Under the pieces are notes generated by a model, which was given only the letters and a program-made list of their open reading frames with translations, had not been told where the DNA came from and did not search any database. A DNA stretch of 7,451 nucleotides from Ignavibacteriota bacterium (GTDB lineage Bacteria; Bacteroidota; Kapaibacteriia; Palsa-1295), in assembly GCA_003151215.1 (NCBI GenBank), contig PLXB01000386.1, positions 1-7,451 of the forward strand, read 5' to 3'. Both the position numbers and the translations under genes were made by a program. Positions 1 to 6,500 of the stretch are shown here, piece by piece; position 1 is the stretch's first letter, and each line of letters begins with the position of its first letter.

Positions 1-1
1 T

Positions 2-2581
2 ATGTTCATGCGCGATGCCACGCTTGCCGAAGCCGTGCCGCCGTTGGAGCGCCTCGGAGGATATGTGCAGTACCGCGTCGGGCAGACAATGTATTGGTAT
101 ATTTCGGAGAAATACGGACCGGAAAAAGTTGCCGAGCTGTTGCAGCGCATCCGCACAACCCGCTCGCCGGAACTTGCGTACCGTGCCACATTCGGCATCA
201 GCGTTTCGGAGTTCAGCGAGAGATTTATCGAGTTCCTGAAGAAAATGTACTTCCCCGATATTTCACGGTTCGACGATCCGGCAACATTCGCCGAAGTTCT
301 TGCCGATCATAAGAAGCTCGGAAATTTTTATAATTCTTCGCCGGCATTGTCGCCTAAAGGCGACTATATTGCCTTTATCAGCGATCGCGACGATTATTAT
401 AATATTTATATTCAAAGCGTTTCCAATCCATCGGATATTCGTAAAGTCGTATCCGGCGGCGGAGCGAGCGGAAATTTCGAAGAGCTGCATCTGCTTACTC
501 CGGGCTTGACATGGTCGCCGGATGAAAAAAAGCTTGCGCTCGTATCAAAAGCCGGGAAATCCGATGCGATCAATATTATTGACGTTGAGACCGGAAATTT
601 CGAGCCGTTGCCATCGTTCGATCTCGATGGTATTGCGCAGATCAATTGGTCGCCGGACGGAAAAACGTTGGCGCTGATTGCTTATCGATCCGGCGAAAGC
701 GATATTTATCTGTATGATTTCGCAACACAATCGCTGACCAATATCACCAACGATGCCTATGCCGATCAGGATGTGGATTGGTCTCAGGATTCGAAGTCTA
801 TTTATTTTTCAAGCGATCGCGGCGATCACATGATACCCGGAGAATCTACGCTATCCGGCGTCGGACAATCGAAGATCGAGATCCGGAATAAAGATCTCTA
901 TCGCTACGATATCGGCTCGAAGCAGATAGTACGGCTAACCAATACTCCCGATGCCGATGAAACAAAGCCGGCGATCTCGAAAGATAAAAAAACCCTTTTC
1001 TTTATCTCCAATAAAAGCGGCATCAATAATATTTTTGCGGCAAATCCCGATGGAACCGGTGCGAGACCACTGACCAATTCCGTTTCGAAGATCGATCAGA
1101 TCACGATCAGCGATGACGCGTCGAAGCTTGTCTTCAGCGCCGTCCGCAAAGGCGGATATAATATGTATCTGATGCGCAATCCGCTTGACCGCAAATTGGA
1201 TTCGCTTCCGAACACAAAATTCCGCGGCGATAAGATCGCCGAAGCAGCTCTGAAAGATTCTGCAGTAAAACGAATTACGGATCCCAATCGCATTCAAACC
1301 GAAGGCGCGGATTCGACCGTCGGATATGGAGAAGTCGGCATTGATCTGCATAATTATGTTTATGGCAACAATCCGTATAATGACCGTTCGCGCGAGGATT
1401 TCCGGCAGAAGCAGGCGATCGCCGAGATCACCAATTACAGAGATACCGAAGGCAAATATATTCCCAGAAATTATAAAGTCGTCTTCACGCCCGATATTAT
1501 TCTGGGCACGGCAGGATATACCGGCTACTATGGCTTGCAGGGATCGGCGCAGATGCTTTTCTCCGATGAACTCGGAAATCAGCAGCTCTATTTTGCCACA
1601 AATCTTCTGCTCGATCTGAAAAATTCCGATTACGTACTTTCGTATTTTAATTTACAGGACCGGGTGAACTACGGACTTCAGGCATTTCATAGCGCGCGTT
1701 TTCTTTTCACCTCGCCGGATCCGGGATATGAGAGTTACGGATATTTTGTTTCGCGGTTCACTTCGTATGGCTTAACCGGATTAGCGTCCTATCCGCTCGA
1801 CAGATTCAACCGCTTCGACCTCAATCTCTCCCTGTTAGTGCTGGAAAAAGATGTGATCGATAATCAAGCTGCATTGCCGCTCGATCTTCCGACAAAAAGA
1901 AAATTCGCCATCACGCCGAGCCTCGGCTATGTGCATGACGATGTGATCTGGAGTTATTTTTATCCGAAAGCGGGTACGCGTTATAACCTAACGCTTGCTG
2001 TTTCGCCGAGCTTCGGCAACAGTATGCTTGGCTTCATCACGCCGCAGCTTGATTTCCGGCATTACCTGAAGATCATCGGCGATATTACTTTTGCCGCCCG
2101 GCTATCCGGCGCTGCAAGCTGGGGACCGACTCCGCAGAAATTTTTTCTTGGCGGCGTTGACGGCTGGATCAACCGCCTCTTCAGCGCAACGACCTATCCG
2201 CTGACCGAACCGCAGGATTTCGCATTCTATGCCGTCGGCACGCCGCTGCGCGGCTTTCCGTATAATCAGCAGATCGGCACAAAGTACGGCTTGCTCAATC
2301 TTGCACTGCGCTTCCCCTTCCCGATCTTTGTCAGCGGCTTGCCGCTTGCACTGCTCTCGGAAGCGTTCCTGGACGCCGGCACGGCATGGGATAACAATGT
2401 GTATTTACTGCAAAAAAATGCGAACGGCGGATGGACGACGAAAGACCTCTTGATGTCATCCGGCGTCGGATTACGAACCTATCTCTTCGGCATCTACTTA
2501 AAAATGGATATTGCCTGGACTACAACAATAGACCACTGGGGCCAGCCACAATACATCTTCTCGCTCGGCGAGGATTTTTAG
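2..2581 (+). CDS. TolB-like propeller / outer-membrane beta-barrel protein, 5'-truncated
   Basis: The frame is open from the window edge for 859 codons, and the true start lies upstream. The first ATG (base 2) falls inside a domain, so it is not a credible start. Residues about 15-85 look like the helical end of a peptidase-MA-like (gluzincin) region; any HExxH motif would be outside the window. Residues about 105-400 contain PD40/TolB propeller blades, seen as repeated SPKGDYIAFISDRD, WSPDEKKLALVS, WSPDGKTLALIA and WSQDSKSIYFSSD segments. Residues about 480-859 alternate aromatic and polar residues like a surface-antigen/Omp85-type barrel and end in Phe (SLGEDF), as outer-membrane barrels often do. 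By family it should sit in the outer membrane with the propeller in the periplasm. The substrate is unknown. Its stop lies 6 nt from the stop of the convergent 2588-4006 gene. Fold calls are good; function is inference. Confidence 0.85.
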   Translation: MFMRDATLAEAVPPLERLGGYVQYRVGQTMYWYISEKYGPEKVAELLQRIRTTRSPELAYRATFGISVSEFSERFIEFLKKMYFPDISRFDDPATFAEVLADHKKLGNFYNSSPALSPKGDYIAFISDRDDYYNIYIQSVSNPSDIRKVVSGGGASGNFEELHLLTPGLTWSPDEKKLALVSKAGKSDAINIIDVETGNFEPLPSFDLDGIAQINWSPDGKTLALIAYRSGESDIYLYDFATQSLTNITNDAYADQDVDWSQDSKSIYFSSDRGDHMIPGESTLSGVGQSKIEIRNKDLYRYDIGSKQIVRLTNTPDADETKPAISKDKKTLFFISNKSGINNIFAANPDGTGARPLTNSVSKIDQITISDDASKLVFSAVRKGGYNMYLMRNPLDRKLDSLPNTKFRGDKIAEAALKDSAVKRITDPNRIQTEGADSTVGYGEVGIDLHNYVYGNNPYNDRSREDFRQKQAIAEITNYRDTEGKYIPRNYKVVFTPDIILGTAGYTGYYGLQGSAQMLFSDELGNQQLYFATNLLLDLKNSDYVLSYFNLQDRVNYGLQAFHSARFLFTSPDPGYESYGYFVSRFTSYGLTGLASYPLDRFNRFDLNLSLLVLEKDVIDNQAALPLDLPTKRKFAITPSLGYVHDDVIWSYFYPKAGTRYNLTLAVSPSFGNSMLGFITPQLDFRHYLKIIGDITFAARLSGAASWGPTPQKFFLGGVDGWINRLFSATTYPLTEPQDFAFYAVGTPLRGFPYNQQIGTKYGLLNLALRFPFPIFVSGLPLALLSEAFLDAGTAWDNNVYLLQKNANGGWTTKDLLMSSGVGLRTYLFGIYLKMDIAWTTTIDHWGQPQYIFSLGEDF
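2524..2581 (+). repeat. Direct repeat copy 1: 3' end of the barrel gene
   Basis: This 58-bp stretch recurs at 6501-6558 with a constant offset of 3,977. It matches at 55 of 58 positions, with a 44-nt exact run (2528-2571 against 6505-6548). Similarity stops abruptly on the left and fades at the stop codon on the right. It encodes the last 18 residues and stop of the barrel protein and includes the hairpin at 2558-2579. Confidence 0.95.
2558..2579 (+). terminator. Intrinsic terminator candidate inside the last codons of the barrel gene
   Basis: TTCTCGC (2558-2564) pairs with GCGAGGA (2568-2574) around a TCG loop, giving a 7-bp stem with one T-G wobble. Five Ts (2575-2579) follow and run into the stop codon. 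It would end plus-strand transcription before the convergent cluster, where only 6 nt separate the two genes. On the minus strand no T-run follows the hairpin, so it appears one-directional. The stem is short; folding energy was not computed. Confidence 0.5.
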
Positions 2582-2587
2582 AATATT

Positions 2588-4006
2588 TTATTTTCCGATC
2601 ACAGCTATTTTCCCTGCATTCAAAAGCCTGCCATTGCGATCGAGGAGAACGTCATAGACTCCGCGGGGAAGTGAGGATATATCTATTAATTGTGTGCCCT
2701 GATCGGTTGTAACGCTCCTGAGAACTTCGCGCCCGTATATATCGATAATATGAATCGGTCTCTGAGGATCAAGCGCAGAGAGATTGATAAAACTTGAAGC
2801 AGGGTTCGGGTAAACATGCGGCTTAAAAACATAGGGATCAATTTGCCCGACATCAGATTTTATCATTACGCCACGTGCAAGTATAGAAGGACTTCCATAT
2901 ATTTCGCCAAGATTTGCGAAAATGGCGACGGGATGGCCATCCTTTGTCCATTGAATACCATTACTACCTGATGCATCATAATTCGTATCGAGCAAGAGTG
3001 AATCAACTCTCCAGGAAACTCCCCGATCTGTGCTCATCAGAATTTTATTGTTGCTTTGGCATGTAGCAAGCACAGTATCGCGGTCAAGCGACGTCATATT
3101 ATAAATACCGACAATATTTTTGGGGAATGTTAAAGGCGCTTCCCAATTTGCTCCGGCATCTGTCGAGCGCATAAGAATTAAACCAATATTCGCATTGCCG
3201 CCATTATAGATACCTGAAGCGATAAGCGTGTCTCCGCCGGTAAAATTACAACGAGTCATATAATAATGACGGGTTATCGTATCTTTTTTAACATCGAAAA
3301 GCAATTTTGTGGAATCAACTGTTTCCCAGTTATCGTATGTCGTATAAACTGGACCTAATTCGGATTTATAAACACGAAATTTCCCGTTGCCATAAGAATG
3401 ACAGGATTCAAGCGCTCCGGGAACATCGGGATTAAAGCCATGTAATAATGTTGTTTTCCAGCTTTTTCCGCCATCAGTTGTCGTAAGTATTGCTACCTCA
3501 CCGATACCGCTAACAATTGTTCCCTGGAATATAAAATTACCCCGTGCAAGAACAATGCCAGTCAGTGAATCCGAAAAATGAAAATCTACGAGTTCTGCTA
3601 CGGAATCCAATTTCGGCCATGATTTCCCGCCATCTAAAGTATGAACAAAATATCCTGCATTACCTCCGGCTATGACATTCAAGGAATCGATCTGCTGAAT
3701 TACATTAAAGTGATTTCTATTGCGCAGATCGTAAGAAAGAGGAAGTCCGGGATCTTGCATATTCCATGTGATGCCGCCGTCGCTGCTGCGCCAAAACATC
3801 ACTGTTATGCTCTGATCAATAGTATCTATGACCTGACCGCTTGCAGTGCAATTATCGCCGGAACAGGAGATTGCGTCGAATGCATAATAGTAACGCCCGT
3901 TATTATCGGTATGCTCGATCTGCCAAAGAAATTGAGCTTGCAGATGTGATACGCTGCCAAAGACTACGGCAAAAACCAGAAGCAAAAGTATAATCCTGTG
4001 TTTCAT
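2588..4006 (-). CDS. T9SS-exported Asp-box/Ycf48-like propeller protein, paralog 1
   Basis: The protein has 472 residues and starts at an ATG. Residues 1-24 are a signal peptide ending LQA, leaving Gln25 at mature position 1. Asp-box motifs (S/T-x-D-x-G-x-x-W) lie at about 74-81, 123-130, 176-183, 281-288 and 325-332, as in BNR/sortilin/Ycf48-like beta-propellers; these mark a fold, not an activity. Residues about 398-472 form a T9SS type A sorting domain, starting VYPNPAS and containing HIIDIYGREV and LPRGVYDVLL. It should be secreted or held on the cell surface. Cys48 and Cys53 (CSGDNC) could form a disulfide that the 4013-5359 paralog shares. It lies 6 nt downstream of that paralog and is probably the last gene of the cluster. 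No glycosidase catalytic set was recognised, so sialidase activity should not be assumed. Confidence 0.9.
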   Translation of the reverse strand: MKHRIILLLLVFAVVFGSVSHLQAQFLWQIEHTDNNGRYYYAFDAISCSGDNCTASGQVIDTIDQSITVMFWRSSDGGITWNMQDPGLPLSYDLRNRNHFNVIQQIDSLNVIAGGNAGYFVHTLDGGKSWPKLDSVAELVDFHFSDSLTGIVLARGNFIFQGTIVSGIGEVAILTTTDGGKSWKTTLLHGFNPDVPGALESCHSYGNGKFRVYKSELGPVYTTYDNWETVDSTKLLFDVKKDTITRHYYMTRCNFTGGDTLIASGIYNGGNANIGLILMRSTDAGANWEAPLTFPKNIVGIYNMTSLDRDTVLATCQSNNKILMSTDRGVSWRVDSLLLDTNYDASGSNGIQWTKDGHPVAIFANLGEIYGSPSILARGVMIKSDVGQIDPYVFKPHVYPNPASSFINLSALDPQRPIHIIDIYGREVLRSVTTDQGTQLIDISSLPRGVYDVLLDRNGRLLNAGKIAVIGK

Positions 4007-4012
4007 GATATT

Positions 4013-5359
4013 TTATTTTCCCCCGGTCACTGCAAATTTCCCTGCCGGAATCATATTGCCTTTATCGCTAATTATCACGCTATAAAATCCCTGCGGCAGC
4101 GATCGTATATCCAGCGTCAGTCTGCCCTCCTCCGATAAAACACCTTGTAACACTTCCCTGCCAAGCATATCAAAAATATGCGCCGTTTCTCCGCCATTTG
4201 GCGAAGTGATATTCACTTCCGTTATTGCAGGATCAGGAAATATTGCTACCGTATTAGTGCCGACTGGAATTTGCACTTCCGAGTTGAAGTTTTGACTTCT
4301 TATCAAAACCCGCAAAGGTAATTGATAGGCACCCACCAGATCACCATTCCCTATAACTTCCAACCCATCACAAACCAAACCCTGATCATTTGCTCCGACA
4401 ATAGTCATGGAGTCAACTACCCACGATTTCCCCCGATCCGAGCTAAATAGAATCCCACGTTCAAAACTGACACCCGCTGCAAATATTGTATCCCGGGAAA
4501 GGGATGTAACGAATGCTATAACTTCAAAACCATTAAAGGTCATACGTTTTCCCCATGTTAAGCCGCCATCGGTAGAACGGATAACAAGGCCGCCAGTTGC
4601 CACAGTAGTATCTAAAAGGTTACTACCGCATGCAATAATTGTATCCGCATCGGAAAATTTACAATAACCAACAAAATAACCTAAAGCGAGGGCTCCCGAA
4701 TCCAAGCCAACACTTGTCGAATCAACCGTCTGCCAATTATTATGCGTTTTATAAAATCGCTCTCTCACATTATCCAGGACGATATAGTTTCCCTGTCCGT
4801 AGGTATGACATTGAAAAGGACTCGGCGAACTGAATGGAGCAACATCCCATTGCCTTCCGCCATTAGTCGTCGTGAAGATATTATTTACCGTATCGCTCGA
4901 TACGATAATGCCAATATCAGTATTGATAAAATGAACATCATTCAGATGTGCCGAAGAACTGCAATGCTGCTGTTCCCATGTTATGCCTCCATCAAATGTT
5001 CGAAGAATAAGTCCTGCATCTCCGACTGCTGCAACATTGAGCGCATTGATCTGCTGTGTTGCGGTTTGTTGATATGGGTCGTTGAGGTTAGTATTGGGAA
5101 TATCCGGGTACTGAATTATCCATGTTTTGCCGCCATCGGTACTGCGCCAGAATGCAATACTTACCTTACCTGTAATAGCATCGTTTACCAGCCCTTGTGC
5201 CGTACAATAACCACCGGAACACGAAATCGAATTGAAATAATAGCCATACCGCCAGTCATATTGAGGATGGGTTATCTCCCATATAAACTGAGCTCTCGCG
5301 CCGGATGCAAATAGCATCAGCGTGAGAGCTGCAAGTAGTATAAGTCGATTAGAGTGCAT
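4013..5359 (-). CDS. T9SS-exported Asp-box/Ycf48-like propeller protein, paralog 2
   Basis: The frame could begin at a TTG (5374), but the ATG at 5359 gives a compact signal peptide (residues 1-23, ending ARA before Gln24) and 448 residues, so I chose it. The mature N-terminus (QFIWEI, then the CSGGYC pair Cys47/Cys52 and FWRSTDGGKTW) parallels the 2588-4006 protein, showing common descent. Asp-boxes lie at about 73-80, 121-128, 164-171 (TTNGGRQW, Asp replaced by Asn), 262-269 and 306-313. The C-terminal T9SS domain (about 373-448) is unusual: it opens IFPDPA where the common form is YPNPA, but the later LGREVL and LPQGFYSV segments are typical. The start lies 5 nt past the stop of the Cys-rich gene and no Shine-Dalgarno is evident, so it is likely co-transcribed. 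Expected location is the cell surface or outside; role unknown. Confidence 0.88.
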   Translation of the reverse strand: MHSNRLILLAALTLMLFASGARAQFIWEITHPQYDWRYGYYFNSISCSGGYCTAQGLVNDAITGKVSIAFWRSTDGGKTWIIQYPDIPNTNLNDPYQQTATQQINALNVAAVGDAGLILRTFDGGITWEQQHCSSSAHLNDVHFINTDIGIIVSSDTVNNIFTTTNGGRQWDVAPFSSPSPFQCHTYGQGNYIVLDNVRERFYKTHNNWQTVDSTSVGLDSGALALGYFVGYCKFSDADTIIACGSNLLDTTVATGGLVIRSTDGGLTWGKRMTFNGFEVIAFVTSLSRDTIFAAGVSFERGILFSSDRGKSWVVDSMTIVGANDQGLVCDGLEVIGNGDLVGAYQLPLRVLIRSQNFNSEVQIPVGTNTVAIFPDPAITEVNITSPNGGETAHIFDMLGREVLQGVLSEEGRLTLDIRSLPQGFYSVIISDKGNMIPAGKFAVTGGK

Positions 5360-5364
5360 TTTAA

Positions 5365-5964
5365 TTATTGACAACTAACCTGAATGCCTCCCCCAGGGCA
5401 TCCCGAGCAATCCGGCGTTCCAATGGTTGAAAAAGTACAGCCGGTAGCAGTTACAACTCCTCCAGAATAACATAACTGGCAAGTTTCCACACAATAACTT
5501 GTTCCGTTACCGCAAGGATCGTATGCTTTGTTGAGACTATTAGCATTGAGGTAATAGCAACTTGATAAAAAGAGCTTTCCTGTAATACGATCTGTGCCAC
5601 TGCAGGCAGGCAAAGCGCCTCCGAAATGATTCAAGGCTATTTGCTTAGCTTCATTCATTACAGCGCTAAACCCACAATTGTCGCAGCTTGAGCCTTCAAG
5701 AGTAATTCCTTCAATATATATCTCAAGAATATCAGGATTTGGCGCATCGGTTATAGAACGATAACAAAATGAAACTACCACCTCGCATGAACCCGAACAC
5801 GAAAGAGATGCACTGTCATTAATAGGCCCCGACCAGGTAACGCTTGTTGGGTCAATATTCGATGGGCATTGTCCCCTTACACCAGAAGTAACAAAACACA
5901 AACACAGCCCTGCCAGCATCAACGATGCAAGAGCTTTTGAAAAGAAACGTTTTGTAATTGTCAT
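5365..5964 (-). CDS. Cys-rich secreted protein of unknown function
   Basis: I chose the ATG at 5964 (199 residues) because MTITKRFFSK followed by a hydrophobic stretch to about residue 31 makes a good signal peptide. An in-frame GTG at 5991 would only add a non-signal extension. Predicted cleavage before Gln32 leaves mature QCPSNIDP. The mature part has 16 Cys (33, 56, 60, 67, 94, 97, 121, 136, 151, 158, 162, 165, 176, 186, 189, 198), an even number that could make eight disulfides. Several are close pairs (CSGSC, CDNC, CVETCQLC, CSGC). CxxC pairs could also bind metal, but after export oxidation is more likely. No T9SS sorting domain or transmembrane segment is visible. It is the first clear gene of the minus-strand cluster. 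I do not recognise a named family. Confidence 0.8.
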   Translation of the reverse strand: MTITKRFFSKALASLMLAGLCLCFVTSGVRGQCPSNIDPTSVTWSGPINDSASLSCSGSCEVVVSFCYRSITDAPNPDILEIYIEGITLEGSSCDNCGFSAVMNEAKQIALNHFGGALPACSGTDRITGKLFLSSCYYLNANSLNKAYDPCGNGTSYCVETCQLCYSGGVVTATGCTFSTIGTPDCSGCPGGGIQVSCQ

Positions 5965-6185
5965 AATTTTATGTGAAATAAAAAATGACACGAGTTTGTT
6001 AATTGAGGATCAGAACCGGATGCAGCCATACGCCACTCGTGTCCAACGAACGTAAGACTGCTATCCGGAACTGTGTTTAAAACCGGAGCGTGCAAGCGAT
6101 CCGGTTTTTTTGTGACAGCGGAAAGCTGTCCAAAATTACCTCTGGGGTTAAAAAAATCTTGTTTATTGGAGTCGTGCTTATTCAT
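5961..6185 (-). CDS. Doubtful 74-codon leader ORF upstream of the Cys-rich gene
   Basis: It starts at an ATG with GACAGG just before it, and its TGA overlaps the Cys-rich gene's ATG as ATGA (5961-5964), an arrangement that would allow translational coupling. The product is hydrophilic, has no signal peptide, membrane segment or recognisable motif, and its reading frame runs straight through the hairpin repeats at 6016-6130. Those repeats explain the sequence better as RNA structure. It may be a chance frame or a leader peptide. Confidence 0.2.
   Translation of the reverse strand: MNKHDSNKQDFFNPRGNFGQLSAVTKKPDRLHAPVLNTVPDSSLTFVGHEWRMAASGSDPQLTNSCHFLFHIKL
6016..6111 (+). promoter_or_regulatory. 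Attenuator-like set of alternating CCGGA/TCCGG hairpins
   Basis: Four elements occur in order: CCGGAT (6016-6021), ATCCGG (6063-6068), CCGGA (6083-6087) and TCCGG (6100-6104). Elements 1-2 and 3-4 can pair, or 2-3 can pair instead, which would break the terminator hairpin formed by 3-4. This is the logic of an attenuator or of a compact structured RNA. No plus-strand gene follows within the window, so a free small RNA ending at the terminator is as likely as a gene leader. On the minus strand the same sequence would lie in the 5' leader of the Cys-rich gene. I recognise no known RNA family. Confidence 0.35.
6079..6111 (+). terminator. Rho-independent terminator candidate
   Basis: AAAACCGGA (6079-6087) pairs perfectly with TCCGGTTTT (6100-6108) around a 12-nt loop, and the T-run spans 6105-6111. 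On the minus strand the hairpin is followed by only four Ts, which belong to the stem, so plus-strand termination is favoured. No plus-strand protein gene ends near here, which suggests a small RNA or stray transcript upstream. Confidence 0.55.
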
Positions 6186-6194
6186 CCTGTCACA
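6111..6194. repeat. Inverted repeats just after the terminator hairpin
   Basis: TGTGACAG (6111-6118) is an exact inverted match to CTGTCACA (6187-6194). Alternatively GACAGC (6114-6119) pairs locally with GCTGTC (6125-6130) around a GGAAA loop. The two structures share bases and cannot both form. They may continue the structured region to the left. Functional meaning is unknown. Confidence 0.4.
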
Positions 6195-6386
6195 GAAAAA
6201 TGATACAAGCGAAAATTACTAACACCGAAGGCAAGTAATGTTTTGGGGAGTCGGAAGGCTTCTCAAAGCATTTTTAGCCGGGCACAAGTGCAAATATACG
6301 GTAAAATCCGGGAAATTATCCTCCTAAAATAAAGATTTATGTCTCCCTTATTCTAACTTATTGAAAAAAAAAAAATTACAGCTATA
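6195..6386. other. A/T-rich intergenic stretch with an A12 run
   Basis: No open frame of note, no tRNA and no convincing promoter pair was found here. The only distinct features are a run of 12 As at 6364-6375 (T12 on the minus strand), just downstream of the aldolase fragment's stop, and a TATATTTG element on the minus strand (6298-6291) that resembles the Bacteroidota -7 box but has no clear -33 partner. The T12 tract could have been part of a terminator for the minus-strand aldolase gene, but only a weak A/T stem precedes it. Confidence 0.5.
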
Positions 6387-6500
6387 TTAAATTTTTGTTG
6401 CCCTTGCCTTTCGCGCTCTTTTTTCAACTTCTTCAAACTTCCCATCCGCCACATCTTCATCCGAGATCAAGACCGATCCTAAACCTACGGCGCTGACGCC
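6387..6500 (-). pseudogene. eda: C-terminal remnant of KDPG/KHG aldolase (eda-like)
   Basis: Read on the minus strand, about 37 codons remain, containing GVSAVGLGSVLI and GKFEEVEKRARKA before a TAA at 6387-6389. This resembles the C-terminal end of 2-dehydro-3-deoxyphosphogluconate / 4-hydroxy-2-oxoglutarate aldolases, where a phosphate-site strand with a GVG-type motif precedes a last helix. A full enzyme is a trimeric TIM barrel of about 210 residues that cleaves KDPG to pyruvate and glyceraldehyde 3-phosphate; here the catalytic Glu and Lys are missing. The frame has no internal stop, so truncation may be fairly recent. Homology ends exactly where the barrel-gene tail copy begins (6501). 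Through the junction the frame stays open up to an ATG at 6533, making a possible 48-residue chimera, but nothing suggests it is expressed. The family call rests on recognition by eye. Confidence 0.65.

Noticed and set aside
935..1351. A 138-codon minus-strand frame inside the barrel gene.
   Set aside because: It is a shadow of the propeller region; the plus-strand frame has clear PD40 repeats.
4742..5314. A 190-codon plus-strand frame opposite paralog 2.
   Set aside because: It lies entirely opposite a well-supported T9SS gene, has no recognisable motifs and its composition reads as a reverse-strand shadow.
5365..5374. A TTGACA hexamer on the plus strand (5368-5373) looked like a -35 box, and the complementary TTG at 5374 looked like a start for paralog 2.
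   Set aside because: No -10 element follows at the right distance and no plus-strand gene is downstream. The ATG at 5359 gives a better signal peptide than the TTG.
5965..5991. An upstream in-frame GTG start at 5991 for the Cys-rich gene.
   Set aside because: It adds nine residues ahead of a well-formed signal peptide, and the ATG at 5964 puts the charged residues directly before the hydrophobic core.
6131..6138. TAATTTTG on the minus strand resembling the Bacteroidota -7 promoter box upstream of the Cys-rich gene.
   Set aside because: No TTG-type -33 element lies at the expected distance and the motif is short, so it is not called as a promoter.
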